DNA of 64,000 nt from Ciona intestinalis (taxonomy: Eukaryota > Chordata > Ascidiacea > Phlebobranchia > Cionidae). This document shows positions 45,013-55,474 of this stretch, in pieces (positions within the stretch are counted from its first letter, which is position 1; each line of letters opens with the position of its first letter). The position numbers were made by a program, and so were the translations under genes. The DNA lies in the NCBI RefSeq assembly GCF_000224145.3, contig NC_020166.2, positions 7,492,592 through 7,556,591 on the forward strand, given 5' to 3'. A model generated the notes under the pieces. That model did not search any database, had not been told where the DNA came from, and saw nothing but the letters and a program-made list of their open reading frames with translations.

Positions 45013-45062
45013 NNNNNNNNNNNNNNNNNNNNNNNNNNNNNNNNNNNNNNNNNNNNNNNNNN
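45013..45062. other. Assembly gap (50 N)
   Basis: Run of N bases, probably a placeholder of arbitrary length; the missing part starts inside a SINE. Confidence 1.
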
Positions 45063-45526
45063 TGATGATATTTAATTTAGTGGCATTTGGCAAGTTTTAT
45101 AATGCAGCACACCTTTATAGTTTAATTTAGATTAAATTCTAAGCCACCAGAATTATTAAGCTAGCTATTTAAGCATGGTCAATAGGTGTTCCGTAGTTGG
45201 ATAAAATTATTTGGATAAGAGTACCATCTGTGCATGTTATGATCATGAAGAAGTGGCAAGAAGATCTTCAGGAAGGAAGACTAGTCAAATTTAAACAGCG
45301 ACAAAGGTCTAAAGTTAGACACAACACTTAAGTACGAAGGGAGGCTATCGTGAGTTTGTTTGTATTATACAGTCTTAATTTATGATGTGCTGTATGACCC
45401 ATTTTTTGACCTGGAGGAAGAGCCTCTGTCCTGCTTTAACAAAAAAAACCTCGATTAAAAATGGGTTATGAGCAGCAGGACAGATCAAGGCATAAGCACC
45501 TTGAGACAAAAGGCTAATGCTTGTGT

Positions 45527-45562
45527 TTATCCAATATCCTATACTGTTAGGATATTGGATAA
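45527..45562. repeat. Perfect hairpin, 15-bp arms
   Basis: TTATCCAATATCCTA, a 6-nt loop, then TAGGATATTGGATAA. Could be the stem of a small transposon remnant. Confidence 0.75.
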
Positions 45563-46027
45563 GGACCGATTTTAAAAGTCCACAACGGACATATCAATTA
45601 ACTTACTTGTTGTTACTGCGGTGTTGTTTTGCTAGATATGCATAGGCTGTCTTAAAAAACTTCTGTTTTAAGCCTAATACTATTTTCACTCAGCGACTGA
45701 GCCAAACTAAACTGTCGGTAAAACTTACTTGTATGTCGCACGTGGTTAAAAGTAACTCCTATCTGTTCAGTCATGCTTAAACATTTATAAAAAATATAAG
45801 ATGTTGATAAAATAACCCGAAAAATAAGGTAATTTAACCGGGAATGGTAAATAAACTGTTATTTGATGCAAAAACTACAGCCAGACAGCAAAATCCATTC
45901 ATAAAACCGTGACGTAACAATGTATTATAATGGGCATTATTCGCGTCAATAGGCCTCTTATTTTCTGAGCAGTTTCGGTGTATTCCTAGGCCGTGTATTG
46001 AGTAGGCCATGTATAAGCATATATATT

Positions 46028-46990
46028 CTTTGTCTTTGCTTTACAAATAGATTAATACTAACAGAGTCCAATGAAGTGATTTGGGTGTTTATTTCATTAC
46101 TGGTAACTATCTACACAGCATGATGAAACGGTACAAAATGTGTTAACTAAATAGTTGCCCCGGAACGTTATTTTAGTCGGTTCGTATTTAATAGACCTCG
46201 TATTGTATTTGTTCCGACCTACTACGCAAGCGCAGTGGTGTCGCGGCGCATGCGCAGTAGCGCCCGGACGATTCGTGATATATCTGTTTCGACCGATGTA
46301 TTTGTACCTGGCGCTACCGCGCATGTACTTATACGTCCAAATTTATTACCACTCGGATCCAAATAAATTTATACTACCCTATGTTAAAAACGTTGCAGAC
46401 ACGATGTTTACGCGTTAAAACTGTAGTTTTTTTAATTAAAGTTAGCAGAACTGAGTTGAGTACGTTATTTGTAGGAAGTACTACTGACAAATAAGCAAGT
46501 ACTTAGAAAAATATGCTGTGTATAATACAAACTGAATATTTTTCTTGGTCTATTAAAAATAAACAATGCTAAACACGAACTTACCTTCTTTGTCTTTGCT
46601 TTACAAAATAGAACAATACTAACAGAGTCAAGTGTAACAATGTAGTGATTTGGGTGTTTATTTCATTACTGGTAGCTATCGGCACAGCATGCTGACGTCT
46701 GACGTATAATCGGACGTAGCGACGTCAGCAGTACAGAGGGTAGAAATGTACCTTGAAACGGTACGAAATGTGTTTAGTAACTTTTGCCCCGAAACGTTTT
46801 TTTAAACCGGTCCGTATTAAATGGACCTCGTATTGTATAGATGTCGCGGCACATGCGCAATAGCGCCTGGTACAAATGTATCGGTCGAGGTCATGGCGTC
46901 CTCTAGAGGGCGCAGTGGTCGGAGCGAATATATCACGAGACAAGGCCCAAAATATAAATAGGAAATAATCGTATTTACGAAGTTTGCGCA
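46028..46990. repeat. Two-copy direct duplication (unit about 560 bp)
   Basis: TTCTTTGTCTTTGCTTTACA at 46028 recurs at 46589, with GTGATTTGGGTGTTTATTTC, GAAACGGTAC, GACCTCGTATTGTAT and TGTCGCGGC in the same order. Copy 1 holds a GC-rich palindrome GCGCATGCGC (46246-46255), degraded in copy 2 (CACATGCGCAATAGCGC). Confidence 0.75.
46246..46255. promoter_or_regulatory. NRF1-like palindrome GCGCATGCGC
   Basis: Matches the core of the NRF1 consensus except at the outer 5' base. It lies inside the tandem duplication, about 1.2 kb from the nearest candidate start, so function is uncertain. Confidence 0.25.
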
Positions 46991-47234
46991 AACGCTGTTG
47001 GTAAAAGTTATTATTATTTTATTAAAGTGATCCTTATTTTTTTGACGTATTTTTTGCTATGGCACTTATAGTATTTCTATGTATTCATGTTTAAGTATTT
47101 CCCGCGCATTTGCACAGCTATTAGATTTATTTACATGCTGCACTTTTGGGGAAGGATGTATTGTATTGATAATGCATGAAGATAGCTGATGCTAAACGCA
47201 ATATCTTAGTGAAAACCAGTTGTCGAATAGTCTT

Positions 47235-47364
47235 AAGGTGGCTGTACACAGTATCCGGAATTCGTCCATTTTCTCTGTTTTGTCCAGATTTCGCTGCCGC
47301 ATGCGGAAATCGGTAATGGGTGTGCATACGACTTCGCATGCCAGATACTGTGTACAGCCACCTT
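47235..47364. mobile_element. Short element with 21-bp perfect terminal inverted repeats
   Basis: AAGGTGGCTGTACACAGTAT at the left (one further base in the repeat) is exactly inverted at the right (ATACTGTGTACAGCCACCTT). About 130 bp total, no coding potential, with CCGCATGCGG inside. Flanks show TTAA on the left and TTTA on the right if the repeat is taken to start at GG. Class not assigned. Confidence 0.7.
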
Positions 47365-47465
47365 TATCGTAATGTCAATTCTGTACCTTCTGCGTCCCTA
47401 CCTATAAAGTTGACTCAGATAATTTATTATTTTTAAGATACTTAGGTCGGTTAGATTTGGTTTAT

Positions 47466-47819
47466 ATGGCTGAAGAAAAAGAAGTGTTCACCGCAATTTT
47501 CGCTTTTTTCAACAATGGATTTCGTGTGCTCTCAATGCGGTTAGTAACTTTTGGACAATTAATATTTTAGGCAATTTTGTTTTATAGTGGATCATTTGGT
47601 ACTACACTGTTTTGATGTTTCGTTCGGTTAAATAAATGATGTAGATTTGTACAAAAATACATGAACTACATGAGTAAGTACAAGTTAGTGTTGGCTAATT
47701 CAATAATTTACCTTATTTCTAATTGTAACAGCACAAAAGATGCTAAGCTTTGGTTTGACACTGTTACTTTTTCCCATATCTTTCATGTTCTTTATACAAC
47801 CGACATAAATCAACTTTGA
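47466..47819 (+). CDS. Possible two-exon small gene, 54 aa
   Basis: ATG 47466 opens MAEEKEVFTAIFAFFNNG; exon 1 ends 47539 (ATGCG/GTTAGT) and exon 2 is 47732-47819 (TTGTAACAG/C), phase 2, encoding TKDAKLWFDTVTFSHIF and ending DINQL with TGA. A poly(A) signal GATGAATAAAATACG follows at about 47867. Composition looks protein-like and the splice sites fit, but no family is recognised and the frame is short. It could be a fragment of something longer or spurious. Confidence 0.35.
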
Positions 47820-48165
47820 ATTATAATAGGTATGGACAACTACTAACTATAATATCCAACACGGTTGATGAATAAAATACGATTATTTGTATTTAATACT
47901 GTGATAAGCAAATCAAGGCCGCTGCAAATGCAAATAGATAACAATGACTTAACTGTTTCCGCAGAAAAAAGGCCTGGAATGTTAGTTTTCTAAATTTAAA
48001 TATAAAAAGCACAAAAGAGCATTTTCTAATCCTGCATAAAAGGTTAAAATTTTCTTACACTTCTTACACAATAATTCCTAAAAATAACCCTAATACAGAT
48101 TAAATTTAAAACGAGAAAGAGTATATATCTTTTATGACAAAAAACAATTTTACTGCTGTTGCATT

Positions 48166-48929
48166 TTAAATATCAGACAACTCTGCCATTGTTTCTTCTA
48201 ATTGTTTCTTTGCGTCTTCTGCTTTTGTTTCGGCTGCTTCCAATTCATCTGAAATGAAATTATGGTTTTTAACTTTTAAATAACCATCACATTCATAAAT
48301 TAACTGCATATATATATATATATATATATACACAGCACTAATAATTCGATTGTTTTAGAATTAACTGTTGTAAATACCTTTGATAAAGTCATTTTCCCAA
48401 ATGTTCTTTTTAACTGTTATTTTATTTTTAAACTAGATTTTAAGGAAAATCATTTTAATACATTTAATTTTGTTTTATTTAGCTAATAAGATGTGGGGTT
48501 TTTGTAGTTTTAAGTAAAAAAGTAAGTGTCTGTTAAGAAAGTTCATTTTTCACTTACCTTCCATCATTTTGATTTTATGGTTTAAAGTAGCAACCTCTTG
48601 TACAGCAAGTTCCTGTGAATCTTCCGACTGCAAATGGAAAAGTTTTTAATGATAATGGCTGTATAGCAGTGTAGCACACTGTACATGTACTCATTAATAG
48701 GTTAACTTACTTCTTTTAATTTGTGAGAGAGTGCAGCAACTTTGTCTTGTAGTGCATCAATTTCCTGTTCCTGTATTATTTCCTTTCTCTCAAAATCATG
48801 AATCCTGTGTTCAAACTCAGTCATTTCTATATTTTTTTCTTTGAGGAGTTTATCCAAATGGTCAATTCTTTCTTCCTTTTCATCCAGTTCTTGACGCATA
48901 GTCGCAAACTTTTTCTTTACTTGTTCCAT
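48166..48929 (-). CDS. Short tropomyosin-like coiled-coil protein, 123 aa
   Basis: Exons 48711-48929, 48558-48627, 48166-48248 (TAA), phases 0 and 1. The whole product is a heptad-rich charged helix: MEQVKKKFATMRQELDEKEE, then HLDKLLKEKN, QEVATLNHKIKMMEDELEA and KKQLEETMAELSDI. The segment from exon 2 into exon 3 resembles tropomyosin (VASLNRRIQLVEEELD in vertebrate forms), and the end resembles the LNDMTSI-type terminus. Length is about half that of the shortest usual tropomyosins (248 residues) and internal exons are missing, so it is a derived short relative or a coincidentally similar coiled coil. Intron 2 contains a TA repeat (48308-48330 is within the third intergenic part before exon 3). 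Confidence 0.75.
48308..48330. repeat. TA microsatellite
   Basis: About eleven AT units in the intron before the last exon of the coiled-coil gene. Confidence 0.9.
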
Positions 48930-51900
48930 AATGCTAATATAAATGACCTAACCAAACTAAACATAAGAAAAATATTTGAAAACATGTACAAATGGCACAG
49001 TAGGTTACATTTACAATTCATTAAATATACAATAGCTATTATAACCTCCCTACATTAAAGAAACAGAAACCATGCCGCCTCCATTAAAGTGAAATAAAAG
49101 TGAATAAATGATTCGGCTTGGTTAGCCATGAGGAATAAGTGTTTTTTAAACTCCTGCAAGTGCAGCTTCATAATTTCACACCATAAAATTAGTTTCTACA
49201 GATTTTCTGTTTTATTTATTTATTTGCCTCTTGTTATGAATTAGTCACACATTTCATCAGTTGTACATATACTACATAGTTTCTTAATAAAGCTAAACTA
49301 CCACTAGCGCTTCTCATACTTTGGTGTTAGGAAAAACTACTTATTATTGCGAAATATCATAGTACTACGAATTTATAATCAAGATTACATTATTTTAAAG
49401 AAACCGTATAGCTCACAATACGTAGTTAAATCCGCATCAACATAATACTTCCGATAGCCGATGACGTAATGGTTCAAACCAACGACAAGAATTATGCCTT
49501 CGTGAGTATTGCGACTTGTCTTTGCCTATAGATAAGTACCGATCAGGTGTGTCTTCGGTACAACGGCCGCGGGCTATTGCTATTCTTTCTAACGGAATGT
49601 GACTCGTTACCACCATAAGTTGTTATTATAGCGATGGCAAACCAGTAAAGTAAAGAGTAAACGCTTAAGACAAGTCAATAAATGCTAAGCAGATGAAACC
49701 AAAAGCTTCGATACACGTATACTGGGTTATGTAACGCAAAATAACTATAATGTAGCTATATTCAGAACGGAAGGAAATGCTCGTCACATATTGGTACCAC
49801 AACACCTCAACAGCACAGCCGAATCTGGCGCGTGAGACCAACTTAGCACGTTTTTTGAATATTTTATACACTTCTTATGATTTTTCATATGCACCAAGAC
49901 AACCGTAATGCAAATTGTTTTTAACAAAACTCCAATTATCTGTACAGTGTACACCTACCCAACACTGCTTGCTGCGTTTATAAACAACGCCTTCGGTTCA
50001 GTTCTGATTCCAAGTAAGCTCGACTACTGAATAACTGCTGTTTACCGTCACGAAACTATATGTGCGGTTTTCACTCAAACGTATCTACACTTGGACAGCA
50101 GGTGTAACGAAAACTTATGTACTTCTTCGTAAAAGTAGTTTATATTCACACCGACTACTCTAATGTCTTATCGTTAAACTAGTATTCAGGCAAAACAAAC
50201 CAACCGGCAATTGTGAAACCGAGCGATCTGTTAATGATCAATCGGCCACACCTGATCCCATACATCTATTCAAGCGTGAAGTACTTTTCGTAAATGCCTC
50301 GCCGCTACGCGTTCTCCTCTTTGTACGCATTCTCCATATAAGGCTTACCAGTATTTAAGTAGGCTCAGTGACGTAAGTAGTTGAGCGTTCTGAGCCATAC
50401 AATAACGTAATGTCGTCTGACTCCTGTGATCCGCTTAAGCACTTTTTTGGATATTTCGTCTAAAACCGTTACGTTACTGTCAATCGTTCGCATTTCGCTT
50501 ATATTTATCTAATGTTTAACTTCCTATAATAGTAGCTTAGTAATCGAATATGCGTGTTTTCGAAAAAAGTAAAAACAAAACGCATCAGACTATTCACAAA
50601 CTGTTTATGTTTATTGTTCTTACGGAAATGCATCATCGTTTTGTCTAGTTAAGCGTATAATTTTAGCTTGCTGAACCGCATCTCCGGTTAACATATACTT
50701 TACACAAGTTTACAGAGCATCATATTTACGTAATCCGCTACACATCAAAACAAAAACGTGCGAGTAGAATAATTAATATGGCTGGCAGCCTAAATATCAA
50801 AAATACAAAAACAAGTTTACCACTGCTGTCTTGTACACTTAATTATAACTACACGGTTTATTCCAACAATCAACCACTAAAGAAACCCGATAGTGCTAAA
50901 TAAAGTTACTCAATTCGATTCTACCGAAGGTACTCAGTTGACAAAACAGGCCGGCAAATCTCATTTTACACGGTAGTCCTTATACAAATAAAGCAACTAC
51001 ACGATTCTCCTCAAGCTAGGTTAATTTCGCTGGATTTCGCCAGCTTTTTAGATTAAAACCTTCAATAATGTCTCACTGTTTATGACGCTAATCTAATTTT
51101 CTCCCAGCATAAGCCCATAAAAAATATTTTTCTCAGTCGCCCACTTAAGCTAGCATCAAAAGAACCCGGGCATTGAATTTTTCTTTTACTAACTAGTCTA
51201 CCCGTTCAAAAACGTTCTGCGTACTGCTCGCAGTCAAATAGAGAAGACTGACGTCAGAAAGTAGACGATGGATATCCGTTCTTGAGCTGTGCGTACAGAA
51301 CTAACCAGGAAATTTACATGACTTCAATTCGGTACTGTGTTTCACGAACCTCCTAAAATAAAGTATCATCTCCGACTGCACGCATGTAAATTCTTTAATA
51401 TCTAGCAAGAAGGTATTATCCATAGAATCAAAACATTAAGATGAACTAGCAGTTCTTTGGCGTGAATACGAAACTTTTTAGACCCCTCCTTCAGTCGTAT
51501 CTTCACCATAAAAGTTTATGGTTATTGTTTTAGTGCTGTTTTACTGCAGTCCAGTTGATCAGGCGTTAAGGTTATGGAAACTGACCTACAGATCACAGCA
51601 ATTCTGGTGCGTTTATAAACGTTTGGTTAAAAACTTGATTTTTTTTTAACTTTTATAGAAAGAAACGATTAACCCAAATTTCACGACTATTACTAATTTG
51701 CTGAAATGCAAATAAGATTCATGACAATAAAGTCGATAAGTTGTCTTATGCTCATTTATTCAACTAGGACACATAAACTTTATCTCGATAAATTGTGGCA
51801 CGTCGTATACCTTTGTACTTAAATATTTATTTTTTGATACCCTGAGTGAACCCGAGTTTTGTTTGCTACTTGTTTGGTAGCACTTGGTGCATCCTACTGT

Positions 51901-52580
51901 TATGATGTAACGAGACTGTCAACAATATGTGTTTAATTTAAGCGGTGTAAAATTTACGTAAAAAATTCCGGTAACGTTTGTACGTATACAAAGTACATAA
52001 CGCTAATCTGTATGAACTTGGCTCGATATTGTTTTGGTTCAAATATTTATTCCTTTTTTGTATCATTTTCTAACGTTAGTATGAATGTTACTGTCACATA
52101 AAGGGACCTTTAAAGGCTAACTGTCTGCCACTGTCCGTAAAAAAAACAATATTCCAGTGATGACAATATACATAATTTATTCTCTTGAATACGTGGTATA
52201 GGCAAAATACACAAGTTTTTTTTTTGTATTGTGTTTAAAACGGCTGGACGTACATGAGACTGTGAAGTAGTTATTTGTATCTGAGGTGTGTCGTGTGCAT
52301 ATATAACATGGTTTATGGTGAACAAAGAATTGGTTTATGGTTAACATACATTTGATGGTGGTTTCATTGGTTTCTGTTGATTTTTAACTAATTTGTGTTT
52401 TTGATGGTGGTTTCATTGGTTTTTGTTTGTTATGTGAGGCTTTTGTATAAGGGTAATAAGATTTTACAATATCTGGATACTGGATACGTTTCGTGCAATA
52501 ACATGCAGACTTGCATAATTCTGTATCATTGAATCGCAAATAAATGCATATACTACATAATGTAGATTCTTGCGTTAGTT
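48930..52580. other. Long unique non-coding region
   Basis: 3.6 kb with no MITE-1 or SINE copy, unlike the rest of the window, and no supported exon. It contains the upstream flank of the coiled-coil gene (a TGACGTAA site near 49464) and the 3' flank of the carbonic anhydrase gene. A short direct repeat TTTGATGGTGGTTTCATTGG occurs at about 52350 and 52398. Absence of insertions may mean conserved regulatory sequence. Confidence 0.45.
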
Positions 52581-55344
52581 TTACATACAGTCGCGGCAGT
52601 AAACTGTGCGACCATGAATTGGTTGCACTGGACGGAAATTGTCCACCAGAGGCACTGCTGGTTTGCCTTCCTCGGTAGAATACAATCCCCTGAACGTGTC
52701 CATCTATACAGAGATAGAACTGAGTGTTATTTTTTTATATTATCATGATAAAAAAAAACGAAATATGTATCTGTTTAAGTTATACTATACGTATAAGTAT
52801 AGTAGGGTGGGGGAAGATGGGACACCTTTTCACTCTTTTTGCCCGTCCAATTTGGTAGTAAACAAAGAACATTCAAAGGATTATAAAACCGTATCCCCAC
52901 GACTTCCATAGACCGTTGTTAATTGTTTAAACACGATCACGATATTTAGATATTATGTGCTAAAGGTGTTCCATCTTCCCCCACCCTACTATATCATGCT
53001 TATCCTGTTTTATAAACAGTTTTGAAATTAATAACTATACCGCTGATATGATCATATAAGTATCCATCTTATTTCTGTGTTTGTAGAACTGCATATTTAC
53101 CTGCTCTTGAGATATTCCGGTTATTTCGCGAAAGTTGATCCACTCCACGCATTCGGTAAGTGGTGGGGTGGTCAGGGATCCGTGGTAGTGAGCGAAGGCG
53201 CCTTTGTCTGTGATAACAATGTGGTCGTGTTAAGTTTTGCGGTTATTGAATAGTATGCCAAACATTTAGTTGCAGTGTATGTGAAGTTTTTTTAACAAAG
53301 TATTTAAAAATAATTAGTACAAAAATCAACGGCACACGGCTGACATTGAAGTAAATTCCATAAACTATTATAATAACAAAATGTTTTCACTAAGTAATAG
53401 CGATAAATGTTACGTTTTATATGCAAAATATGAAACGAATTAGTACAAAAATCAACGGTGACGTGTCTGACTAAAGTTGCAGTAAAATTAGTAAACTGAT
53501 AAACCAAACACGTTTTCATTTGGTACTAATGAAACCACCATTGTAGGCGACAGGTGTATGTGTCTTTGGGCAATACACCTAACGGCAATTGCTTTAACCC
53601 AGTGGTCACTAATGGGTTGTCCAAATTATCAGCCATACATAAAAAAATAAAAAAAATTCCCCCAAAAAATAATCACTCACAAAGTAACGAACATGGTAAC
53701 TCGTAAGCTGGCACGAGGTGTTAAACCCGTGTGATAACGACTGTCGTTTTCCGGCCACGCGAGGATAAAGTAAGTTACATTCATTCATTCACCGCATAAT
53801 GCTTATCAGCTTACCTGATGGGAATAATCCATCCACGTCAAGGCATCCTTCCACATGGGCTTCGGTGTGCTGTGATGGATACCGCCGTTAGCACATAATG
53901 TCCAGTTTTCAATTGGAGTTTTAACGATTATAACCGCGCTTTTTTAACGTAAGGGACTACGCTTATATAGTTTAGTAGATATTCGTTATAAATGGGACGA
54001 TAAAACTGAATGGAAAATGGACTATCTTACCCTTAACCCCCATCAAACATTAACGGATGACACATTCATTTGGTAATTTCTCGACTCACTATAGAGATAT
54101 TTTTAATGGTGATTTCTAAAAGCAGTTCGATTTGCTTTTTTTCAGAACAATTAAAAGTTTCTTGGTCTTATTTGTTATACATTATAAGTAAACTTGACTT
54201 ACCGCGTACCGAACCTTCCTAACGTTGTGCAGAAGAACCTGATATGCAGGGTTGCATGTGTCTTCCACCTGGAAAAGGGAAGGTTTAAAGTGATACGACA
54301 GTCATCATACTGAATTCAAACGTTACGAAAACCAACTAATTTTCACTCACGTCAATAAATACGCCAAGTACACTCAAACCGTCAGGGTGCTTCATTGCTT
54401 CGGTAGCATCCGGGTATTTATCGTTGTAATGCACAAAGTGAAGCTAAAAAGAATTGCAATGTTACGATTGTCATCAAACTGTTGCTATAGTTTTGCTTAC
54501 CTCTGCGCTTGTAGGTCTGCCGTTGATCGTATGCTCCGAACCACGGTTATTTTCCGCACCCCAATGGAAATGAAATTGGACCAAACGCTGTCTGTGCTGG
54601 AAGGGACCACCAGTAAATCCTACATATAGAACAGCGTTATTAATGCCATTCGGGCAACACTGGTTGTAAAATCACACACCAACACTCCCTTTGCGGGGAT
54701 ATTTTATCGAGCAATACGAATCGCAAAAGTAAATTGTACAAAAAACTAAGTCCTAAGAATCATAACATCGCACCAGATTTAGTTCCAGTTGAAAAGAACT
54801 TGACCGAAGTACCAGTGTTCTTCACCTTCGTAATTTCGCTTGGGTCGTAACACATATCCAACGAAGGAAAATTCTGAAAACAGTTACATTCACTTGGAAC
54901 TGTTAAATATTCGTAAACATGAAGTTAAATATTTCTCTAGTGGGGGGGGGGGGAGATTGAACACTTTTCAGTTATTTTCTTGTTTCATTTTTTAGTTAAC
55001 ATAGAACATTTAAAGAATTATAAAACCGTATCCTCGCGACTTCCATAAACCGTTGTTGATTGTTTAAAACACGATCAGGATATATTTGGATATTATGTGC
55101 TAAATATGTCCCATCTTACCCCACAGACCAACATAGGTTAAAATTTCATGACGTTTGTTTTACCTTTGGGTCTAGGTCCCTTTCTTTGATATCAATGGGT
55201 GACTGGCGCTTTCCCTCTTTGCCGATCAGGTAATCAAGGTACCATTTTTCTGGCCCTGTAATTAAAATCCACGCATTTTTTGAATACCTTAGGAAAGTGG
55301 GCATGGTTACCTAAAATTGTTTGAGCATATCCCCAGTGTGCCAT
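52581..55344 (-). CDS. Alpha-carbonic anhydrase, cytosolic type, 262 aa
   Basis: Nine exons, phases exact: 55311-55344, 55164-55255, 54774-54873, 54501-54619, 54351-54443, 54203-54268, 53815-53869, 53101-53207, 52581-52703 (TAA). Starts [16 protein letters not shown], as cytosolic animal enzymes do, with no signal peptide or membrane tail. QSPIDI (exon 2), zinc ligands H92 and H94 (QFHFHWG) and H117 (ELHFVH), E104 (GSEHT), and T199/T200 (GSLTTPP) are all present, so it should hydrate CO2. The proton-shuttle position 64 is Thr, not His (NTGTSV), which predicts lower turnover than CA II. Two MITE-1 copies and one SINE lie in its introns. Length equals the family norm of about 260. Confidence 0.93.
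52798..52993 (+). repeat. MITE-1 copy in last intron of carbonic anhydrase gene
   Basis: Very well preserved: TATAGTAGGGTGGGGGAAGA to TCTTCCCCCACCCTACTATA, showing TA-rich symmetrical flanks consistent with a TA target site. Confidence 0.9.
53535..53797 (+). repeat. SINE copy in intron 7 of carbonic anhydrase gene
   Basis: ACCATTGTAGGCGACAGG, ATTGCTTTAACCCAGTGGTCACTAATGG, AGCCATACATAAAAAAATAA, CATGGTAACTCGTAAGCTGG, CACGCGAGGATAAAGTAAGTTACATTCATTCATTC. It ends less than 20 bp from the exon 7 donor. Confidence 0.85.
53870..55126. repeat. MITE-1 remnants in carbonic anhydrase introns
   Basis: About 53885-54046 (inverted, decayed: TTAGCACATAATGTCC to GACTATCTTACCC) and 54938-55126 (TAGTGGGGGGGGGGGGGAGATTG, with a 13-G run, to TGTCCCATCTTACCCCACAG). 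Confidence 0.6.
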
Positions 55345-55474
55345 TCTACGTTGTTGGTCGTTGAATTGTCTTACCTGAGTACAGTATATTGTTATTTGTT
55401 ATACAACACCCAAGAAGTACAAAATAATGCCAACTTTAAAATTGCGGTAAATAAAAAACAAGAAAAAGAATTAC

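Larger units (their letters stand above)
45063..47465. other. Intergenic region with a tandem duplication
   Basis: Contains a 15-bp-arm hairpin (45527-45562), a diverged tandem duplication (46028-46990) and a TIR element (47235-47364). No coding exon was found; frames of 75-88 codons here lie inside the duplicated repeat. Confidence 0.55.
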
